Positions 43,694 to 51,811 of a DNA stretch of 64,000 nucleotides are shown here, one piece after another (position 1 is the first letter of the stretch; every line of letters begins with the position of its first letter). A program made the translations under genes and the position numbers. The DNA comes from Paenibacillus pabuli (GTDB taxonomy: Bacteria > Bacillota > Bacilli > Paenibacillales > Paenibacillaceae). The stretch lies in assembly GCF_039831995.1 (NCBI RefSeq), contig NZ_JBDOIO010000004.1:1116001-1180000 (forward strand), read 5' to 3'. The notes under the pieces were generated by a model that saw nothing but the letters and a program-made list of their open reading frames with translations, was not told the origin of the DNA and made no database searches.

Positions 43694-43728
43694 AAAAAGC
43701 GATCCGAGATAATCTCGAATCGCTTTTT
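43694..43728. terminator. Terminator of rpsD, bidirectional in form
   Basis: AAAAAGCGATCCGAGAT / ATCTCGAATCGCTTTTT stem with T-runs on both sides. Confidence 0.92.
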
Positions 43729-43757
43729 GTGGTGATGTTTTAATGAAATTTCAACGA

Positions 43758-44357
43758 TTAACGGTTGTAGAACTCGACGATTTGTTTTTCGTCGATGTCT
43801 TGGGACAACTCCGAACGCTCAGGCAGACGGATGTATTTACCTTCTACAGCAGTGTCGTTGAATTCAAGGTATGCTGGAAGATGCGAACGGTTTTCCATAG
43901 CTTCCTTAATGGAAGAAAGACCGCGGCTTCTTTCACGCAAGCCGATTACATCGCCAGGGCTTACTTGGTAAGAAGCGATATCGACTTTTTTGCCGTTTAC
44001 TGTTACGTGACCGTGGGATACCAACTGACGTGCTCCTGCACGGGAGTTAGCAAATCCAAGACGGTAAACGAGGTTGTCAAGGCGGCACTCAAGCAAGAAC
44101 ATGAAGTTTTCACCCGCGATACCTTGCATTTTTTGCGCTCTAGCGAACAGAGTGCGGAATTGTTTTTCGCCCAAACCATACATGTGGCGAAGTTTTTGTT
44201 TTTCTTGCAACTGCATACCGTAGTTGCTCATTTTTCTGCGTTGGTTAGCTCCGTGCTGACCTGGAGGGAAAGGACGTTTCAATTCTTTGCCTGTTCCGCT
44301 CAGGGAAATGCCGAGGCGACGGCTCAATTTAAATTTAGGACCAGTGTAACGTGCCAT
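43758..44357 (-). CDS. rpsD: Ribosomal protein S4
   Basis: Primary binder of 16S rRNA and nucleator of 30S assembly. The 199-residue protein begins [19 protein letters not shown] and has the S4 RNA-binding domain at about 90-150 ([27 protein letters not shown]). It is the cysteine-free type: the N-terminal zinc Cys motif is absent. In Bacillus S4 represses its own mRNA; the leader at 44373-44475 is folded accordingly. Monocistronic, next to dgcP as in Bacillus. Confidence 0.98.
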   Translation of the reverse strand: MARYTGPKFKLSRRLGISLSGTGKELKRPFPPGQHGANQRRKMSNYGMQLQEKQKLRHMYGLGEKQFRTLFARAQKMQGIAGENFMFLLECRLDNLVYRLGFANSRAGARQLVSHGHVTVNGKKVDIASYQVSPGDVIGLRERSRGLSSIKEAMENRSHLPAYLEFNDTAVEGKYIRLPERSELSQDIDEKQIVEFYNR

Positions 44358-44417
44358 GTTTATAGTAGCTCCTTTTTAGTTAAAGTTCATATAGGGCTCT
44401 GTTTGCGCTCCAATTTG

Positions 44418-44472
44418 TTGATGCGGGCAAGGCCGCGCATACATCAATCAGGAAAGTTCAGCCGCTGTCCTG
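44418..44472 (-). promoter_or_regulatory. Structured rpsD leader, probable S4 autoregulatory element
   Basis: On the minus strand two stems follow each other. The first is CAGGA / TCCTG (44449-44472) enclosing CAGC / GCTG. The second is TTGATG / CATCAA (44418-44447) enclosing TGCG / CGCA and GGC / GCC. Position before rpsD and the Bacillus precedent suggest feedback by S4. Confidence 0.5.
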
Positions 44473-44552
44473 AAAGCAACAAAAAGAATGAGGGTGACAC
44501 AACCGGTAATGCCCAAATTTAAAGACCCATTAGTAGTCTTCATCAACAATTT

Positions 44553-44581
44553 ATATTACAGTTTAAGAGAAGCAAAGTCAA
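44553..44581 (-). promoter_or_regulatory. rpsD promoter
   Basis: On the minus strand TTGACT (44581-44576), 17 bases, then TAATAT (44558-44553). This gives a leader of about 200 bases before the rpsD start codon. Confidence 0.75.
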
Positions 44582-44823
44582 GAGTGGGACGAAGGTAAAA
44601 AAACGTCTAAATTTGTCGATAGGTCATTAGGCCCAAAAAAATGGGACGATTTTCTGAAATATGGATGCAAAAAAGCTTTAAAGAGAGTAAAATAGAATGT
44701 ATCTTAACTTTAAATGATCATGTACATTAAGGTTATCGTAAGGTTTTTGCAGGTTTGCGATAACGTCTGCAGATTAATGCATCTCTTCAAGGGATGCAAA
44801 AACGGTGCAAAGGAGCGCCTGAC
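44582..44823 (+). other. Intergenic region upstream of dgcP
   Basis: AT-rich, no gene. It must hold the dgcP promoter, but I see no convincing -35/-10 pair. Confidence 0.4.
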
Positions 44824-46806
44824 ATGTTAGAACATCTAGGAAGTTTACCGGCCAGCTTGCATTCGCCAAGTTCGGGCGATCCCGCATTTTCTGCAGCTCA
44901 GCATAAAGAGCATGCGTTCTGGATGCAGCAAATGGATATCACACCTTTTGATTTTTCATATTTGGAAAACCTGCTGCAGCAAGCCTTCACGGATTGGCTG
45001 GCTCAGCATGATTCGGACTTGAACAGATCATCTACGATTTACAGCGTTTGGAATACAGAAGGTATTTGTGTAGCGACGACCGCTAATGAGCCTATGGACG
45101 GGCCTATAGCAGGTCATACGGTAATGGAGTGTCTTGAAACTGGAAGGGCGCAATCCATCCGGGGTTCAGATGAGCACGGAGATTTCCTATACATTGCCGA
45201 GCCTCTATTTTCAAGAATCAACAAGGATATGTTCGCTGTGTTTACAGCCTTCATCTACGAGCCTTACCGATATGAAACGTTTGAAGAGATCGTTCGATCT
45301 GAGGCAGCACATTATCGTACTTGCTTTTACCGGAGATTTGAATACATATTTATGGCGGATCTGCTAAAAGCTCATGAGCAAACGGCGCGTGAAGAGCATC
45401 GGAGGTCCATTCTTTTTCAGATCGTCCAGCGGATGCATGACAAAATGGACGTGGATGCCATATTGGACGAGGTATTCGACAGTATCGATTATTTGTATCC
45501 GACCACTCACATGAATCTGTACATGTCCCAAGATCGCAACAGTTTCAATCCAAGAATCAAACCATTGCTCGTCCACGAACATGGGGAAGATATTTGTCTT
45601 CGTTCGTTTAAAGACGGACAAACAATAGTCATTCGGTCCGATCAAGGTGAGAACCGCATTGTGGAGGTTGGGCTTCCGCTCAAGGGCAAGCAGGGCATCT
45701 ATGGTGTCTTTCACATCGAGATGAATGAAGAGCTCATGGAGGAGCCCGACTTGCAGCTGATCACCATGATGGCTGATACGGCAGGAACCGCTTTTGAGAA
45801 TGCCAAATTGCATGAGCAATCGAATATGTTGATTCAGGAACTTCGTCTAATCAATGATTTGACACAACGCCTGAATAAAAGTCTGCAGCTAAAAGAGATT
45901 TATCAGATTGCCGAGTTGGAATTAAAGGACATCTTTCAAGCAGAATCTTGTTGTATTCTTCAATTGAATGAAACGACGAATCGTTTCGAAGTGATGTCAT
46001 CCAATGTTGGAGAACTGTCTCATAAATCCTTTCCGCTGGATTACGGTATCACTGGTCTGCTGTATCAGACAGAAGAACCGCTCATTCTATCCAATTATGA
46101 ACAGTATACCAAAGTGTCTTCGCTATTCATGGAGGTTACAAGCTCCATGTCACTGATGGCTTCACCGATTCGTGTGAACGGTCAAGTGAAGGGGACCATC
46201 TTACTGGGACATCCCAAACAACAATATTTTTCATACGATAATTATCGTCTGCTGCAGATGCTGTCCATTCACGTAGGACTGGCTCTATCCAATGCGACGC
46301 TGCATGCGGAGGTTCGCCGTTTGGCTAACCTTGATATGCTGACAGGATTGTATGTTCGACATTATCTCGATAGTGTCATTCATGAAAAGCAGGCGCATGA
46401 ATTTTGCGGTTCATTAATTGTGGTTGATATCGATCAGTTCAAACAGGTGAATGATACATTTGGACACCAAACCGGGGACCAGGTGTTGAAGCAGGTAAGT
46501 GATATTGTTACATCCTCTGTTCGTTCCGAGGACATCTGCGCCAGGTGGGGTGGCGAGGAGCTGGCCATTTACATGCCGCAGCTGGGAATCCATCAGGCCA
46601 TGGAGTATGCTGAGGTTATCCGTAGTCGAGTGGCAGAGGAGACCAGGCCGCCTGTGACTGTATCCAGCGGTATTGCCGAGTGGAACTGGATGGATGACAA
46701 GGTTAGTGTGGAATCATTATTTTACCGGGCGGATATGGCGCTCTACGAGGCCAAACATAACGGTCGCAACCGGATTGTGCTGGAAGAACAGGAAGTTACC
46801 CGATAA
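44824..46806 (+). CDS. dgcP: GAF-GGDEF diguanylate cyclase (DgcP-like)
   Basis: Makes cyclic di-GMP from two GTP. The 660-residue protein has an N-terminal sensor region (1-180) without clear family, a first GAF-like domain at about 195-345, a second GAF at about 370-500, and the GGDEF domain at about 510-655. The active-site motif is GGEEL at 576-580, an accepted catalytic variant, with DIDQFKQVND upstream for metal binding. Its place beside rpsD is that of Bacillus ytrP/dgcP. Start ATG 44824 has AAAGGAGCG upstream; ATG 44794 lies before it. Cytosolic; ligand of the GAF domains unknown. Confidence 0.92.
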   Translation: MLEHLGSLPASLHSPSSGDPAFSAAQHKEHAFWMQQMDITPFDFSYLENLLQQAFTDWLAQHDSDLNRSSTIYSVWNTEGICVATTANEPMDGPIAGHTVMECLETGRAQSIRGSDEHGDFLYIAEPLFSRINKDMFAVFTAFIYEPYRYETFEEIVRSEAAHYRTCFYRRFEYIFMADLLKAHEQTAREEHRRSILFQIVQRMHDKMDVDAILDEVFDSIDYLYPTTHMNLYMSQDRNSFNPRIKPLLVHEHGEDICLRSFKDGQTIVIRSDQGENRIVEVGLPLKGKQGIYGVFHIEMNEELMEEPDLQLITMMADTAGTAFENAKLHEQSNMLIQELRLINDLTQRLNKSLQLKEIYQIAELELKDIFQAESCCILQLNETTNRFEVMSSNVGELSHKSFPLDYGITGLLYQTEEPLILSNYEQYTKVSSLFMEVTSSMSLMASPIRVNGQVKGTILLGHPKQQYFSYDNYRLLQMLSIHVGLALSNATLHAEVRRLANLDMLTGLYVRHYLDSVIHEKQAHEFCGSLIVVDIDQFKQVNDTFGHQTGDQVLKQVSDIVTSSVRSEDICARWGGEELAIYMPQLGIHQAMEYAEVIRSRVAEETRPPVTVSSGIAEWNWMDDKVSVESLFYRADMALYEAKHNGRNRIVLEEQEVTR

Positions 46807-46850
46807 GAGAGAACAATTCCATGATTGGAGTCGTTCTCTCTTCTTCTTTT
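46806..46850 (+). terminator. Terminator of dgcP
   Basis: GAGAGAAC / GTTCTCTC stem beginning at the stop codon, then TTCTTCTTTT. Confidence 0.8.
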
Positions 46851-46937
46851 GCGGCAAAGTTTGCGTTTGTGTGAAGTATAAGGGCATACAGGAGGGGCAG
46901 GCTATGGAGTACCTTGGACGGAAGGATGGGATTTTAC

Positions 46938-47810
46938 ATGATTACAAGACAGGGGATGCGTACATTAATGCTGCTTTTGAGTGTTGTTATCATTTCCGCA
47001 CCGGGCTGCGGACTGATACAACGTGAACGGACTCCTGAAGAAGTATTCTCCATGGCCTTATCCGGAATTGCGGGCAAGGAGAAGCTGGGTTTTGTGGGTG
47101 AAGCCGGGTTAAGACGCGAGAGCAGCGGACTTTTTGAAAATCAGTTCAAATTCGAAGGAAAGCTGGAAAACCATGATCAGCTAACGCTGCAGACACGACT
47201 TCCAGGAGCCGTTACTACAGCGGGTTCGGGCAGGACAGGTGGAATGGAGGCGACCACTTCTGCTAATCTGGTTGACCAACCAAGCGGATTCAGCGCTTCT
47301 TTTCAGCGAAAAAAGGGGCAGTGGGAAGCATTGACCTCAGAGCATGAACCTCTCCGTGGGTCTCTGTCCCGCTACAACCCTATTGCACAACTGGAGAATA
47401 TTGATCGGATGAACAAAACGATAAAATCTGAATATGGATCCGGTCGAAGAACAAGGATCCTGCGGATTGAACTGGCACCTGAAGACGCCAAGGCATGGGC
47501 AGCGACCCAGCTGAACGACGAGATGAATGCGATTAAGGCAGAATATATGCATAAGGCGAGTAACTTCAAAGGGATGAGTAAGGCGAAGCTTGAGAAGGAA
47601 TTGACCCAAATATGGCAGCAGGGTGAAGCCAGTATGACACAGATGATGAAACAGGCCAAAGTGCAAACCGTGTATCATCTTACTGTGGACCGCAAGACCG
47701 GTTTGCCGCTGCGGCTCTCTTCGGAAAGCCAGGTAACGTATCAAGATGCGAGTAACAAAAGCAATAAAGAAGCTCTGGTGATGGATGTGAATTTTAAAAC
47801 ATATGATTAG
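46938..47810 (+). CDS. Exported lipoprotein-like protein, function unknown (290 aa)
   Basis: Signal segment (RTLMLLLSVVIISAPGCG) with a cysteine at the cleavage region; APGC is a relaxed lipobox. The mature part resembles the large beta-barrel-like lipoproteins of the LolA/LppX shape in Paenibacillus: long alternating strands, PEEVFSMALSGIAGKEKLGF near the start and YHLTVDRKTGLPLRLSSESQ near the end. The ATG at 46938 is chosen; ATG 46926 is a possible earlier start. An out-of-frame reading frame with a better ribosome site (46904-47026) overlaps the first 30 codons. Confidence 0.75.
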   Translation: MITRQGMRTLMLLLSVVIISAPGCGLIQRERTPEEVFSMALSGIAGKEKLGFVGEAGLRRESSGLFENQFKFEGKLENHDQLTLQTRLPGAVTTAGSGRTGGMEATTSANLVDQPSGFSASFQRKKGQWEALTSEHEPLRGSLSRYNPIAQLENIDRMNKTIKSEYGSGRRTRILRIELAPEDAKAWAATQLNDEMNAIKAEYMHKASNFKGMSKAKLEKELTQIWQQGEASMTQMMKQAKVQTVYHLTVDRKTGLPLRLSSESQVTYQDASNKSNKEALVMDVNFKTYD

Positions 47811-47915
47811 AGGATAGGGTCTGCCTGCTGACGGGATTGCTGTAGCGTGCTACAATAGTATCGTAATTTACCGTTGTTCAATTTTTGAATGGCAGATGAC
47901 AGGAGGATTTACGAG

Positions 47916-49031
47916 ATGAAGGACCCACGAATTCAGAAACTTGCAGCTAACCTGGTTGGCTACTCTGTAGATGTACAGCCTGGCGAGAACGTGCTGGTTG
48001 AGATGATTGGATCGGAACGTGATCTGATCAACGCAATTATTGAAGAAGTAGGCAAAAAAGGCGGCAATGTTTTTGTACAGCTGACCGATAAGACGGTACA
48101 ACGTGCCATGTTGAAAAGTGCTACAGAAGAAATGATGAAAACCTGGGCAGAGATTGACCTGAACCGAATGAAACAAATGGATTGTTACATTGGCATTCGT
48201 GCAGGCGAAAATGTAAACGACCTGTCCGACGTGCCGGAAGAAAAAATGAAAATGTATAACTCCCTGTATTCCCATCCGGTACATAGCGAGCAGCGGGTTA
48301 AACATACGAAATGGGTTGTGCTTCGTTACCCGAATGCCAGCATGGCTCAGCTTGCGAATACCAGCACGGAAGCATTCGAAGATTTCTATTTCGATGTGTG
48401 CAACCTGGATTATGCCAAAATGGATAAAGCACAGGATTCCCTGGCTAACCTGATGAACCGGACGGATAAAGTTCGTATTACAGGACCAGGAACGGATCTG
48501 AGCTTCTCCATTAAAGATATCGGTGCAGTGAAATGCTCCGGTCAAAAAAATATTCCTGATGGCGAAGTATACAGTGCGCCTGTGCGTGATTCTGTAAACG
48601 GAACAATCAGTTATAATGCAGCAACCCTGTATAACGGGGTAACGTTTGAAAACATCAAGTTCACTTTCAAGGATGGCAAGATTGTTGAAGCGACAAGCAA
48701 CGATACGGAACGCCTGAATGAAATTCTGAATTCCGATGACGGTGCTCGTCATATTGGTGAATTCGCGATTGGCTTCAATCCGCATATTCTGCATCCAATG
48801 AAGGATATTCTGTTTGATGAGAAAATTGCAGGCAGTCTGCACTTTACTCCAGGGCAGGCATACGAAGAAACGGATAATGGGAACCGTTCCTCCATTCACT
48901 GGGATCTGGTGTTGATTCAGCGTCCAGACTACGGCGGCGGCGAAATTTATTTTGACGATGTGCTGATTCGCAAAGACGGCATCTTTGTGATTCCAGAGCT
49001 GGAATGCCTGAATCCGGACCAATTGAAGTAA
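47916..49031 (+). CDS. ampS: M29-family aminopeptidase (AmpS-like)
   Basis: Cobalt- or zinc-dependent leucine-type aminopeptidase of 371 residues. DPRIQKLAANLVGYSVDVQPGENVLVE is the classical M29 start. The C-terminal metal site appears as NRSSIHWDL with His328 and Asp330, after GEFAIGFNP (Glu ligand). AGGAGGATT lies eight bases before ATG 47916. The HPr-like gene follows after 96 bases without a clear terminator, so co-transcription is possible. Confidence 0.95.
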   Translation: MKDPRIQKLAANLVGYSVDVQPGENVLVEMIGSERDLINAIIEEVGKKGGNVFVQLTDKTVQRAMLKSATEEMMKTWAEIDLNRMKQMDCYIGIRAGENVNDLSDVPEEKMKMYNSLYSHPVHSEQRVKHTKWVVLRYPNASMAQLANTSTEAFEDFYFDVCNLDYAKMDKAQDSLANLMNRTDKVRITGPGTDLSFSIKDIGAVKCSGQKNIPDGEVYSAPVRDSVNGTISYNAATLYNGVTFENIKFTFKDGKIVEATSNDTERLNEILNSDDGARHIGEFAIGFNPHILHPMKDILFDEKIAGSLHFTPGQAYEETDNGNRSSIHWDLVLIQRPDYGGGEIYFDDVLIRKDGIFVIPELECLNPDQLK

Positions 49032-49127
49032 TAGCGGGATTTTGCTGTTGCTAGGAAAGCGGATTCACGGTATCATGTAGTGGTAATTAATAGATGATAC
49101 CAAATGTGAAAAGACGGAGGGATTCCT

Positions 49128-49373
49128 ATGTCGAGTAATAACGCGGCTGTAGTGGAAATTGCTCAAACAGCAGGCAAGTTTACTTCTTCAATCGTGCTTC
49201 ATTCGGAGAACAAGTATATTGATGTGAAAAGTATTCTCGGGTTGTTTACCACGCTGATCAGCACACACAGCTATGAACTTCACGTTCATGGACCAGATGC
49301 AGACGAAGCAAAAGTAGCCATGTCAGAAGTGTTTGCCAAACACGGCCTGAACGTAAGCATCGCATCCGAGTAA
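49128..49373 (+). CDS. HPr-like protein lacking the active-site histidine
   Basis: The 81-residue protein follows HPr/Crh from about their residue 18 on: AQTAGKFTSSIVLHS, then YIDVKSILGL with Ser35 at the place of regulatory Ser46, and ADEAKVAMSEVF. The N-terminal strand with the HARPA phosphohistidine site is missing, and an in-frame TGA seven codons upstream excludes a longer product. ACGGAGGG precedes the ATG. It cannot act as a PTS carrier; a Crh-like regulatory role through the serine is conceivable but unproven. Confidence 0.85.
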   Translation: MSSNNAAVVEIAQTAGKFTSSIVLHSENKYIDVKSILGLFTTLISTHSYELHVHGPDADEAKVAMSEVFAKHGLNVSIASE

Positions 49374-49383
49374 TCATTCCAGG

Positions 49384-49418
49384 AAGCATCTCCGCCGATC
49401 TTGGCGGGGGTGCTTTTT
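49384..49418 (+). terminator. Terminator after the HPr-like gene
   Basis: AAGCATCTCCGCC / GGCGGGGGTGCTT hairpin, then five T residues. Confidence 0.92.
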
Positions 49419-49595
49419 CGTGTACAAAAATGTACAGGTTCTGTGATCCGTTGCTGAGGAGTTAAAATACGTGCTGGTCAAGCCTCCACTTTAAGTGGTT
49501 ATTTTGGTCAGGTTCTTGTATTAGCTCCTGATTTCGTCTAATATTAGAGGTAGAACGTCTTTACGCGATTTTTGGGACATAGGGGGGAAAAATGC

Positions 49596-49889
49596 ATGAC
49601 TTCATCTGATCTGCAGGACCAGCTGAACATGAAAGCGATCAGTCTTCTTCAAGAAGATGCAGATAAAATACAGAAGCTTATTGAAGTACAGATGGAGAAT
49701 CTGGCTACCCGCTACTGCCCTCTCTATGAGGAAGTATTGGATACACAGATGTATGGGTTCTCCAAGGAAGTCGATTTTGCTGTTCGTGCAGGGCTTCTTC
49801 CGGAAGGTGCTGGGAAGCAGCTGGTAAGCGCGCTTGAGCGGAATCTGGCAATTCTATATGAAGCTTTGAACAAAAAGAATGAGCAATAG
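49596..49889 (+). CDS. ylaN: YlaN family protein (DUF1507)
   Basis: The 97-residue helical protein matches Bacillus YlaN: AISLLQEDADKIQKLIEVQM, the conserved CPLYEEVLDTQMYG and the ending LPEGAGKQLVSALERNLAILYEAL. YlaN is needed when iron is scarce and has been shown to interact with Fur in Bacillota. ylaN and ftsW are close neighbours in Bacillus; here ftsW lies about 2 kb away. ATG 49596 follows AGGGGGGA. Confidence 0.94.
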   Translation: MTSSDLQDQLNMKAISLLQEDADKIQKLIEVQMENLATRYCPLYEEVLDTQMYGFSKEVDFAVRAGLLPEGAGKQLVSALERNLAILYEALNKKNEQ

Positions 49890-49916
49890 CCTGCTGTAGT
49901 GCGGGTCAGAATAGAA

Positions 49917-49945
49917 GGCATGCAGGAGTTTTGCATGCTTTTTTT
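49917..49945 (+). terminator. Terminator of ylaN
   Basis: GCATGC / GCATGC around AGGAGTTTT, followed by seven T residues. Confidence 0.8.
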
Positions 49946-49998
49946 GTGTGTTTTAACGTGTGAAAATGATAGAGGGTCCGGTGTGTAAGGGGATCATT

Positions 49999-50033
49999 AA
50001 AAAAGCAGTCCGGAAACGAGTTTCCGGGCTGCT
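49999..50033 (-). terminator. Terminator of the Ca2+/H+ exchanger gene
   Basis: AGCAGTCCGGAAAC / GTTTCCGGGCTGCT-type stem. On the minus strand six T residues follow. Confidence 0.9.
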
Positions 50034-50077
50034 ATTGTTATTCATTATTCATGAAGGCATCTATTCAGCTTATGAAT

Positions 50078-51148
50078 TTACACCAGGAAGAAGGAGACTC
50101 CCAGAATGATGTAAACAACCAGCAGGAGCAATCCCTCATACCAGTTCGTTGAACCATCCTGGGTAATGGACTTCGCGATAAATACGGATACTCCAATGGC
50201 AACAAGCTCAATCGTTGTGAAGACAATATCCATGGTTCTGCCCGTAAAGTAACTCACAAAAATCAGCACTGGTGCCACAAAAAGTGCGATTTGCAAGCTG
50301 CTGCCGACCGCGATCTCTACCGCGGCCCCGATCTTGTTTTTCATGGCAAGCATAATGGCTGCGCTGTGTTCGGCAGCATTACCGATAATCGCAACCAAAA
50401 ATGCACCGACGAACAGTTCGCTTAGACCAAACTCTTCGGTAAACACCTCGAGAGTACCCACGAGCCATTCACTGACAAATGCTACCATGACCGTGGCGAT
50501 CACGAGGTATAGAATCGATTTTTTCTTAGACCACGCCGGCGCATGTTCATGCGGTAATTCTTCGTCTTCATCGACAGTGACATCCGCGAGATAGTTCTTG
50601 TGTGTTACCATCGAGAATAAGAGCCAAGCGATGTAGGCAATGATCAACAGCCCTGCTACAATCAGGCTGAGCGTGTCTGTGTCCTTTTGGGTGATGGAAT
50701 GGGTATTGAGAAAAACAGCCGGAATGAACAGGGCAATAATGGCCACGATCATCAGGGAGCCGTTTAATCCCGCAAGGGAGACGTTGTAATTTTGGATTTT
50801 GAACTTGAGTCCTCCGGCAAAGATACTTAGCCCGAGCACCAGCAGCAGGTTCCCGATAATGGAACCGGTTAGGCTGGCTTTTACCATGTCGAATAATCCC
50901 TCTTTGACGAGGAAAATGGCAATGATCAATTCGGCTGCGTTACCGAACGTTGCATTTAAGAATCCGCCAAGCCGCTGTCCGGCATAGTGCGCAACATTTT
51001 CCGTGGCTTTCCCTAAAAAACCGGCCACAAAAATAACCGAAATGGCTGAAATCACAAACTGCAGGATCGGATTCCAATGCAGATAGTGGGCGATGGCGCT
51101 GAGGGCAAAGGTGACAATCAGCAAAATGGATGAAATCCGGTTTCTCAC
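50078..51148 (-). CDS. Calcium/proton exchanger (CaCA superfamily, YfkE/ChaA-like)
   Basis: Exports Ca2+ in exchange for protons. The 356-residue protein has about eleven membrane segments and the two inverted alpha repeats GNAAELIIAIFLVKEG and GNAAEHSAAIMLAMKN with the ion-binding glutamates. An acidic loop (DVTVDEDEELPHEH) lies between halves. GTG 51148 is six bases from GAGGTG; the GTG at 51157 overlaps that site. Close in size to Bacillus YfkE (351). Confidence 0.93.
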   Translation of the reverse strand: MRNRISSILLIVTFALSAIAHYLHWNPILQFVISAISVIFVAGFLGKATENVAHYAGQRLGGFLNATFGNAAELIIAIFLVKEGLFDMVKASLTGSIIGNLLLVLGLSIFAGGLKFKIQNYNVSLAGLNGSLMIVAIIALFIPAVFLNTHSITQKDTDTLSLIVAGLLIIAYIAWLLFSMVTHKNYLADVTVDEDEELPHEHAPAWSKKKSILYLVIATVMVAFVSEWLVGTLEVFTEEFGLSELFVGAFLVAIIGNAAEHSAAIMLAMKNKIGAAVEIAVGSSLQIALFVAPVLIFVSYFTGRTMDIVFTTIELVAIGVSVFIAKSITQDGSTNWYEGLLLLVVYIILGVSFFLV

Positions 51149-51329
51149 AATAAACACCTCGGTTAATAATTATTTTGTTTTAAATGACAATGAAATCCTT
51201 ATGAGATTATTTTCATATTTCAATATAACCAAATGGTGGTAGGTTGTAAACGCATGTTTTCGAGTTTAATTTGCTTTTTGGGGTGGAAAGGATTTAAAAT
51301 ACGAGTAACGAAGTGAAGGAGGATGTGGC

Positions 51330-51692
51330 ATGGCAGAACAACTTCAACTAGAAGGCGGTAACATCCGGATTGCCGATGACGTGGTGGCGAAAATTGCCGG
51401 AATGGCTGCGATGGAGACACCCGGGATTGCCGCAATGTCTGGAGGATTGTCAGAGGGCTGGGCCAAACGTCTCAGCGGTAAAAACGTACAGAAAGGCGTA
51501 GGCGTTGAGGTCGGCCAACTGGAAGCAGCCATTGATCTGCGCATCATCGTCCTGTACGAGACACCGATTCATGAAGTATCCCGTATGCTTCAGCAGAATG
51601 TGAGAGAAGCGGTAGAGACCATGACCGGATTGCGCGTTGTCGAAGTGAACGTGAAGGTAGAAGGCGTATCCTTCAAAGGCGACGACCTGTAA
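51330..51692 (+). CDS. Asp23/Gls24-family envelope stress protein
   Basis: The 120-residue protein is one Asp23 domain: GGNIRIADDVVAKIAGMAAMETPGI at the start, RIIVLYETPIHEVSRMLQQNV and a closing VVEVNVKVEGVSF. Such proteins (Bacillus YloU, YqhY) are cytoplasmic or membrane-associated and respond to envelope stress or lipid synthesis. No anchor segment here. AAGGAGGATG precedes the ATG. It is flanked by ftsW and is not in the yloU or yqhY context, so no symbol is given. Confidence 0.92.
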   Translation: MAEQLQLEGGNIRIADDVVAKIAGMAAMETPGIAAMSGGLSEGWAKRLSGKNVQKGVGVEVGQLEAAIDLRIIVLYETPIHEVSRMLQQNVREAVETMTGLRVVEVNVKVEGVSFKGDDL

Positions 51693-51758
51693 GGGGGTAA
51701 CCTCCGATGTAACTGGAGAGCAGATGACAGATGATATTCTCTTTGGCTCCAGTTAACC

Positions 51759-51796
51759 AAAAAAGACTTCGCATCCTAGGATGCGAAGTCTTTTTT
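51759..51796. terminator. Bidirectional terminator between the Asp23 gene and ftsW
   Basis: Perfect 18-bp palindrome AAAAAAGACTTCGCATCC and its complement, with T-runs on both strands. A second inverted repeat TAACTGGAG / CTCCAGTTA lies just upstream. Confidence 0.95.
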
Positions 51797-51811
51797 ATTC
51801 CGGTACACCTG

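Noticed and set aside
47868..49022. A 384-codon open frame on the minus strand opposite the M29 aminopeptidase
   Set aside because: It mirrors a well-recognised gene, has Cys/His/Phe-rich shadow composition and no ribosome site.
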